Part shown: in pieces, positions 50,201-64,000 of the stretch
Layout of the letters: every line of letters starts with the position of its first letter
How positions within the stretch are numbered: the stretch's first letter is position 1
Origin: Brachyhypopomus gauderio
Lineage: Eukaryota > Chordata > Actinopteri > Gymnotiformes > Hypopomidae
DNA length: 64,000 nucleotides
Assembly: GCF_052324685.1 (NCBI RefSeq)
Contig: NC_135228.1
Span: 15,740,611-15,804,610 of the forward strand
Reading direction: 5' to 3'
Position numbers and translations under genes: made by a program
The notes under the pieces: model-generated
Told to the model about the DNA's origin: nothing
Databases searched by the model: none
Seen by the model: only the letters and a program-made list of their open reading frames with translations

Positions 50201-53048
50201 CACTAGGCAGCTATACCAGCCCTTAACCTTTTCTCTACAGCAGCAATGTATCAGCTGACTTAAGCAGACAGCCCAATGATTGTTTTAAAAACATATTTAC
50301 ATTTTGACACTAAACATATTGCTTTTAATTTGTTTAAAATTTTGTCATGAACTTGTCTAAAATGTATATTGTTTAACCCCCACAGCCCCAACAGTCTTAA
50401 GGGATGTGAAGCCAGGGGCAAAGGTCATGCAGGAGGAGATCTTTGGGCCGGTGCTACCCATCCTGTGTGTAGGAAGTGTGGATGAAGCCATCGACTTCAT
50501 CAACCAGAGAGAGAAACCCTTGGCCCTCTACATTTTCAGCTCAGACAACAAGGTGTTTACCTTTAAACGGGAAACTTGAACTGAGCTGAGGGGAATAGTC
50601 AGGCTTCTTGATTTTTTGTTAGTGTAACACAACACAAACAGCCAGACCCCCACACATGAAAGTGATCCTTACTGAAGAAAGGGCAATATGTATGTAGTGA
50701 AAAACAGGCCAAAACCAGCATAAGACGGTAACAACACCAGGAGGGTTTGTGAAAGGGATTAAACAGGGACAAAAGGCCAGTCAAAATCAGAAGGTAAAAT
50801 ACAAACAGGCAAAGGGGCAAATCCCAAAAAATAAACAGCAGAGTCAAACAGCAACAGCCAAAGCAACAGGACATACAACTCTGTAACTCTGTGTACACAG
50901 TGGTAATACCTTATAAGAACCTTCTAACAGGCAGTATATATAGGCTGTGGAGATTGTAAACAGGTGAAAACACTTTATTTATACTTTACTTGGGTTATGA
51001 AGCTCTGCAGATCAACTGGACAATATCTGAAGGTTGAACTTCACTTAATTCCACATGGTTTCACAAACTTAACTGCAGTTTTAAGTATGTTGTTTATCTC
51101 ATCATTTTCAAAACCAGTTAAACAATAAGCTGTAAATGGCTTTAAACAATTGTCTTTACAAATCCCTGACTGTGGCTTTAAAGTACTGTATAAGATCTAG
51201 GTCAGCTCTAAGAAAATGTTTGCTTATTGCAAAACTAAAATTCTTTTCTCATGTTCTGTTTTAGCTGATCAAACGTATGATCGCAGAGACCTCTAGTGGA
51301 GGAGTGCTAGCCAATGACTGCTTGGTCCATTTCTCAGTCAGCTCTCTTCCTTTTGGTGGTGTCGGTGAGTCATATCACCCTCAAATTGCATTTCACTGCC
51401 ACCTGTCTCCACTCTATTTAAGCAGATACTCTAAACTCATGTTGCAGTTCAAAAACATTTACTCAAAATACAAAAATATACAGCTTTGATTCGACTTATT
51501 ACCAGAGTTAACTCAACTGACATTGTTTTCATATTGACATAATTCCCCTATAATGCCAGACCTCTCAGTTTCAACCAGTGTTAAGGAAAACTATGTTTTT
51601 AAGGAAAACTATGTTTTTAAGGAAAACTATGTTTGCGGCTCCCCCTGCAGGCAATAGTGGAATGGGCAGCTACCACGGCAAATTCACCTTTGACCAGCTG
51701 AGTCACCAGCGTGGCTGCCTCATCAAGCAGCTGAAGATGGAGGGTATGAACCAGATGCGCTACCCGCCACACACGGCCAAGAAGCTCGGCTGGGCGCGCT
51801 TCTTCATCCTCAACCAGGTGGAACTGGGCAAACTGGGACGCTGGGCCTTGTTCGCTCTGCTCGCCGTTGTTGCCGCGGTGATGCTGCAGGTAAGAGCCAG
51901 GCCTGCTGTCTTCATGGTGATTATGGCACCGCATTGGTTCAAGAGATTCATGATTTTTGACACCGCTACATGTAGAATGCACACGCACAAACAGACTGAA
52001 GGGACGCTTTATTAGAGACACTGTATGGAAATTAGTGACCTCAGAGCAAATCATAAAATCAGGTGAGCAGGTTTTCCACAGATCGTTTTCATTGTGAATC
52101 CAGTATATAAGTCAGAATGGAAAAATCATTCTGATGAACAGGTGGTTCACTGCCAAGCAAATTGCAGCAGAATACAACACTGATGTTCCATCTAACTAAA
52201 TGCAAAATTCATTGTTCTGTAGCACAGATGGGCTAGTACAGCAGTTTACCAGTTCAAGCACCATTGCTGTCTAAGGGAAACAGAAAATTAAGTCTTCAGT
52301 GGCCAAAAGAGTGCAAAAGTTGGATTAATGAGCAATGGAAAAACATCACCAGATTTTTGTTGCATGTTGATGAGATGGTCAAAATTTAGCACGAGCAGCA
52401 TGAATCATTGAGACTTCAGGTATGAGTAGTACAGGGAAGAGTAATAGTGCAGGGAATGTTTTCTTGGCACACCTGGGTCCTCTAATACCTGTGGATGGAT
52501 GTTTGTATAGTCTACCAAAGCATTGTAGCTGATCACATTCATCCTTTCATGGCAGTTGTTTACCCTAAGGCAGAAGAACACTTTCAGCAGGACAAACTGT
52601 TACGGTTCTCAAGGCCAAAGGAGGTTCAACACGATACTAGATAGGTGTCTGTAATAAAGTGGCTGTTCAGTATATAATATTATAAATATATTGTGATGTG
52701 CGCGAACAAGGCAGCATCCAGTTTTAACCAACAGCACTTCTTTATTGGTAAACAGCTCTCTCCCTTACACAAACAAACAGACCCTCCTTCACTGTAGAGA
52801 AGTACTTAATTACACTAACAACCTGCGTCATAGTGCTTTGCATTAACCTCTGCTTATGGCTCTAACAGTCTGGTGGCATTAACTACAGTTAATAACAGCA
52901 CACAATATAGTGCCAGAAAAACAATATCCATCAATTAAGTTGGTAAACAAGAACTCGCATTGCATTATGGGAGGTGGATGCATACCCCGCCTCTCCTCTT
53001 ACCTTTCACACACACCGCGATAGAAGAGTCCAAGTGACGGTCGTCACA

Positions 53049-53111
<63 letters not shown>

Positions 53112-53860
53112 GCATGCAGTTACTCACCAGGGGTGGGTTTCCCGAAACGTTCGTAGCGCTAAGTACTTCGTAACCTCGTATGAAACGTATGAGGTTAAGA
53201 AGTACTTAGCGCTAAGAACGTTTCGGGAAACTCACATCAGGACGGCAAGGCTTACCCATGTTTCTTGCTTCAAACACAACTTCAAATACTAACTTGCTGC
53301 TTAATATATCCCACCGATTATTTATTACTAAAACTAATAATAATAGTTTTACCTTTATGAGTTAAACTTCAGACTGCAGTTCAGTTGGTGTAACACAGAT
53401 TAAACTCAATTAATTTTAATTTAAAATGAAAAATTCACTAATGTCATTAATAATTCATTAATAATCATCAATCAATAATCACATTGTCATGTCACAGATA
53501 TCACAATTATTGGAACTAACCCTTCTCAAATGATAAGTGCCCCTTTTTGAAATTGATTTGAAGCAGGTATAAGGAAGCACTCAGAAAATGTACATAACTG
53601 CAAAACTCCACAGTCCATCATCAGATATTTTGGTTAATGAGAAAACAGCAGAATGAAAAAAAAATTAAATCTGCTGTAGGAAAAATTCCAAACACAGGTT
53701 GTACTTTACAAAGAAAAACTACATATCTCTAATTAGTATTTTTGTTATAAATGTAGTAATATGCAAAGAAGGCGTAAATTACCCAGAATGCTTAATCTGT
53801 TGCATTATAGGTTGTATTTATTGTCCGAATATTGAACCGATAACAGTGAAACAAGTTGTC

Positions 53861-53920
<60 letters not shown>

Positions 53921-54050
53921 ATGAGAGTAGTTTACATTTAAATGTAAAACTATATAGCTATTTTCATTTTTTAAATTAAAATAAAATATTATAATTGCTC
54001 TGCTCTGATGAACGATGTACTCTTCCTTACAGAAGTATTTTGCTGCATAA
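47236..54050 (+). CDS. aldh3a2: Fatty aldehyde dehydrogenase, ALDH3 family, ER tail-anchored
   Basis: This enzyme oxidises long-chain fatty aldehydes to fatty acids with NAD+ at the endoplasmic reticulum; loss in human causes Sjogren-Larsson syndrome. Coding exons: 47236-47397, 47663-47894, 48924-49009, 49429-49637, 49788-49905, 50052-50193, 50386-50552, 51265-51364, 51651-51889 and 54033-54050. Phases agree and give 490 residues (human 485). The catalytic Glu is E210 ([11 protein letters not shown]) and the nucleophile is C244 ([10 protein letters not shown]), spaced as in human E207 and C241. [15 protein letters not shown] and EEIFGP are also conserved. Exon 9 ends in a hydrophobic anchor ([16 protein letters not shown]), which marks ALDH3A2 rather than soluble ALDH3A1. 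The last exon adds only KYFAA. An acceptor AG immediately precedes the ATG, so at least one 5' UTR exon lies upstream. Reading through the exon 9 donor would instead give a longer tail ending at 52015. Confidence 0.94.
50590..50960. repeat. Possible dispersed repeat in aldh3a2 intron 7
   Basis: A-rich sequence with the wording AAACAGGCAAAGGGGCAAATC and CAGAGTCAAACAGC resembles stretches near 55260-55790 and 58900-59230. It looks like a fish interspersed repeat, but boundaries and family are unclear. Confidence 0.35.
52000..52675 (+). mobile_element. Internally deleted Tc1-family remnant in aldh3a2 intron 9
   Basis: It begins GGGACGCTTTATTAGAGACA and ends TCTGTAATAAAGTGGCTGTT, the terminal style of the fish Tc1 group also seen at 10560-11140. 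Inside are degraded transposase pieces (AATGTTTTCTTGGCACACCT, AGCTGATCACATTCATCCTT, CTTTCAGCAGGACAAA). Confidence 0.7.
53053..53108. repeat. (AC)n microsatellite
   Basis: About 28 uninterrupted AC units in aldh3a2 intron 9, just before a palindromic MITE. Confidence 0.95.
53134..53234. mobile_element. Palindromic MITE, about 100 bp
   Basis: The arms are about 46 bp. The left starts GTTTCCCGAAACGTTCGTAG at 53137 and the right ends GTTTCGGGAAAC at 53231. They meet at a three-base centre near 53184 and carry internal AGCGCTAAGTACTT blocks. Only a few mismatches separate the arms. Short palindromes of this wording are familiar as interspersed repeats in fish genomes. Confidence 0.85.
53862..53928. 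repeat. (TA)n/(GA)n compound microsatellite
   Basis: About 17 TA units followed by GA units in aldh3a2 intron 9. Confidence 0.9.
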
Positions 54051-54675
54051 GAGAGTCCGTTCATCTTGAAGAAAACCACCACGCAGGATTTTGGTCACTT
54101 GACGGTTGATGTCCATGCCTACGTGCAGCTCTTCTTCCCTGATTTAATCTGAATGTTTTAAGGACCTTAAAACCATTTTAAATAATCAGAATCTAATGAA
54201 GGATTTCCAGTGAATTCATGGCATCCATATGAAGTTAATTACAATGAATATTTCCTAATGAAATGATTTCCTAATGTGACGTTTAATGATATCAGCACTT
54301 TATCATTAATTTGCTTCTGTCCGTTAGCTCTGCATGAAGTACAGTTTTTTTAAATATATTTTACCTTGAAAATGGAACACTTTCATGAAGGAAAAGAAAA
54401 CATTTCACTATGATTCAGGGCTTTTTACACTTCATAAACATGATTTGCAAATCTAGTATGCATAAGTGAACAGAGAGGTATGTACTTTTTAAGAATTTTA
54501 TTTTTATCTTTAAAATTGTTCAAAAGACATTTTCTTTTGTGCATAATCAAGGATTTCTGACTAATGTGATGATTGTTGACTAACAATGCTTTAGAAGCTA
54601 AAACATTTAAGGTTTCCAATAAGTTTGACTGAACCGATTGAAAGGAGTTTCCAAAACCAAGGTTAAACTACTGAA

Positions 54676-54677
<2 letters not shown>

Positions 54678-54764
<87 letters not shown>

Positions 54765-54770
54765 CGTGCG
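54678..54770. repeat. (GT)n microsatellite
   Basis: More than 40 GT units ending in CGTG repeats, inside the probable 3' UTR of aldh3a2. Confidence 0.95.
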
Positions 54771-55116
54771 TGGGTGTATGGTTCATTTGTTTTTACTCTA
54801 CTGATTTAGCTTGTCAACTTGGTGAATTCAGTTTGGCATGTGAAAGAAGTGGAATCACTAAACTGTTCAGTGCTGCGGCTTCTAGGGCTTTGACAACGTT
54901 TCTGTTTAGAAGTGCTTCACAATGCTGCATAGCAGGGACCTATTAATCACTTCACTTAAAGTACTGTGAGCACTCTGGGATTGTCAATGTATTCAGTGTT
55001 CATTTAAAATTTTACATCTCCATTGTTCTTTCTTTTTTTCAACTTTACTATCACAGTTCCATGTACATGATTTTGGACTGAATTTTATGAAGTAGAAGAA
55101 AATTTTGTAGCTGTAA

Positions 55117-55122
55117 AATAAA
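55117..55122 (+). terminator. Polyadenylation signal AATAAA, probably of aldh3a2
   Basis: A canonical AATAAA lies about 1.07 kb after the aldh3a2 stop, followed within 20 bp by GT-rich sequence. It implies a roughly 1.1-kb 3' UTR that contains the GT microsatellite at 54678-54760. The assignment is positional. Confidence 0.45.
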
Positions 55123-56759
55123 CCCCTTTCTGCAGACAGTTGTGTGTTTTGTGCTTTCACATTAAATTGTGTGGCACTGAGCTTAGGTAGCTTATGTCAA
55201 ATCGTGTGAAATTTAATTGAATTTTGCTCTCATTGAAGAAATTAATTATGTATGTAACGCTCGCCAGGAACAAATCAGTGGATACGATGCAATCACAGAA
55301 GATATTTAAATTTTTAACTAAACACAAAACGTACGGTTACAGAAATAAGGAGACTACATACAATACATCCAAGGTGAGAAAACTGAAACGATGTAGACTA
55401 GGGAAAGAGACAAACACAAACTTAAACAAGAAACCACAATAAATAATAACACAAGAAATGAACACAGTAACAGAATGAGCTAACACTGATGAAACAAAAA
55501 TAATAGCAATTGAACAAACCATGAACACCATGGATACAACTCCTAATTCCATTAATAATGAGACAAACTAGACAAAACACAGGGTATAAATACACTGGAG
55601 ATCACAATGGAATGACAGCAATAGGTGACAGCAATACCAAGAGGCTGAATTACAAATTGTTAGGAGAGAATATATCAGTAGACAACAAGATCACATGGAA
55701 AACCAAAACAAAAGCACATGGATGAAAAAAAACCGGAAACAAGACATGATTGACAGGTGGGGGTGACTAGACGTGACAGTGTATACAGCTTGTGGTAGAT
55801 TTCAGCACTGTCAATACTATATTGTACTGACTACATGTATTCACTACATATACTCTATTCAAATGATGCAACTCTTCATATGACTTACTTCTACATAGAA
55901 ATTTCAAGTTATTTTACTGCTAAACAAAAACCACCCCCTCGGACTCCAGAATTATTATTCAGTTTTATGGCATATTATTCATAATTCATATGATTTATTC
56001 AAGATCAGCATTCAAAATAATTAAAAAAGTAACGTGTGGAGAATGAGGAATACAGACTTTAAAATGCCAAATTGTCCCTACTGAGTCATTACACTTTAAA
56101 CATAACAAAGACAACTCAGACTTGCTAGGTCACTTCTGAAACAGGAAGCACAGTACGAAGAATGACTCCTGCAGTGAGCATAGTCCAACATTGCACCATG
56201 GGAACTTCCTGCAGTATCCACAAATTAGCTTTGTTGCCACTCTGGTGTTTGCTGTTCTACATTAGTTAATTATTTGGATAAATGTTTTCTCTTCATTGTT
56301 TTCCTTTGGTCATAAAGTAAGGTCAAACCATATCCCTGTGAAGAATGAGGAAGTAAAACCAGTTCTGCAAGTTGAAACTCGTTTCGATGAGACCATTCAT
56401 CAAAGCCCCACACATGTATTTTAAGAGTCTATATCATAATTGTAATTTGATGTGTATTTATGATAAAAAAATATATATCCTTTAGTCAGAATATTTAAAT
56501 CAGCATTACTCACATGTAGACTGATCACTTTCAAAATTCTTGTTTAATAATAATAATTCCCCAATTCTTGAAAACACACATTTACACACTCTTGCGCGCG
56601 CGGCATTCCAAACTGACATAGTTTCTGTAGGTGTAATGGGTGTGAGTGAGTGAATTAACAGATATTACCTACCTACCTATCTGTTAACTGCCCAAAATTA
56701 AGATCAAGATTGTCTAATTGTCATGCTTGCTGTGCCGTTGTCATGTTATTGTTATGTTA
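55123..56759. other. Intergenic, aldh3a2 to traf4; possible repeat inside
   Basis: No gene is seen. An A-rich stretch at about 55260-55790 resembles the possible repeats at 50590-50960 and 58900-59230. Confidence 0.4.
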
Positions 56760-57052
56760 AGTGAAATGTGTGTTGGATTAATGGATGAAGACGTGGCTCC
56801 TCCTCCTGGATTAGAGGGGGACAGTGTACAAAACCCTTTTCTCCAGACACCTTGATTCCGGAAATGTCACGCAGCAACCTCGCGCTACACTTTCTGAGAG
56901 AAGATTTAAACGATAAAGAAGACGTTAGCGAGTTATTAATTCACTTAGTGGCTTTTGTGTTTTTCCCGAAGAAAGCTGACAAGGCAGTTTAAACTTTTAA
57001 ATCTGGACTCTGCTTTTTTTTGGACTATTCAGCCCGAAGCGATAAAAACATT
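56760..57052 (+). promoter_or_regulatory. Probable traf4 promoter and 5' UTR
   Basis: The 290 bp before the traf4 ATG are locally richer in GC and CpG than the surroundings (for example the GTCACGCAGCAACCTCGCGC stretch near 56866) and contain no gene. No TATA box at a convincing distance is evident. Inference from position and composition only. Confidence 0.35.

Positions 57053-64000
<6,948 letters not shown>

Noticed and set aside
51617..52054. 145-codon minus-strand frame
   Set aside because: Antisense shadow of aldh3a2 exon 9, whose plus-strand reading is strongly conserved.

Overview
This is vertebrate genomic DNA, almost certainly from a teleost fish and probably an ostariophysan (catfish, characin, knifefish or carp-like). 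Coding exons are short, separated by GT-AG introns, and scattered through AT-rich non-coding sequence. That sequence is full of fish-type repeats: Tc1 elements, LINE 3' ends, tRNA-derived SINEs and long CA/GT microsatellites. The ostariophysan placement is inference from repeat style; the vertebrate gene content is read directly from the exons.

Left to right the window holds five recognisable protein genes and one broken one: unc119 (+, exons from 13787 to 16027, first exon not visible); slc13a2 (-, 12 exons, 26231 to 19272); vtn (+, 9 exons, 32940 to 36303); a decayed kinesin motor gene resembling KIF12 (-, about 39785 to 38383); aldh3a2 (+, 10 coding exons, 47236 to 54050); and traf4 (+, from 57053, running off the right edge). 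I joined the exons by hand using splice signals, phase and similarity to the families. The slc13a2, vtn and aldh3a2 models close in frame at 626, 440 and 490 residues. unc119 and slc13a2 are tail to tail, slc13a2 and vtn are divergent, and vtn, aldh3a2 and traf4 run in the same direction. The genes are not an operon and do not form one pathway: lipidated-protein trafficking, dicarboxylate transport, plasma adhesion, fatty aldehyde oxidation and TRAF signalling. In human, UNC119, SLC13A2, VTN and TRAF4 all lie in 17q11.2, so this is a conserved block with altered order.

Mobile DNA is the main accessory content. The outstanding item is a 1617-bp Tc1 element at 43472-45088 with an uninterrupted 340-residue DD34E transposase, IR/DR-type ends and a TA target duplication, so it looks recent and possibly active. 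Others include a roughly 900-bp non-autonomous DNA transposon just upstream of vtn with internal palindromic subterminal motifs, a near-perfect palindromic MITE in the last aldh3a2 intron, decayed Tc1 copies, two tRNA-derived SINEs, and LINE 3' ends, one of which abuts the slc13a2 exon 1 splice donor. There is also a 256-bp fold-back repeat, a 15-bp and a 43-bp minisatellite, and a dispersed 350-bp direct repeat. No CRISPR array, bacterial gene or viral gene was seen, and no obviously new biological system. The closest things to novelty are the vtn-upstream palindromic transposon, the intact Tc1 copy and the kinesin relic.
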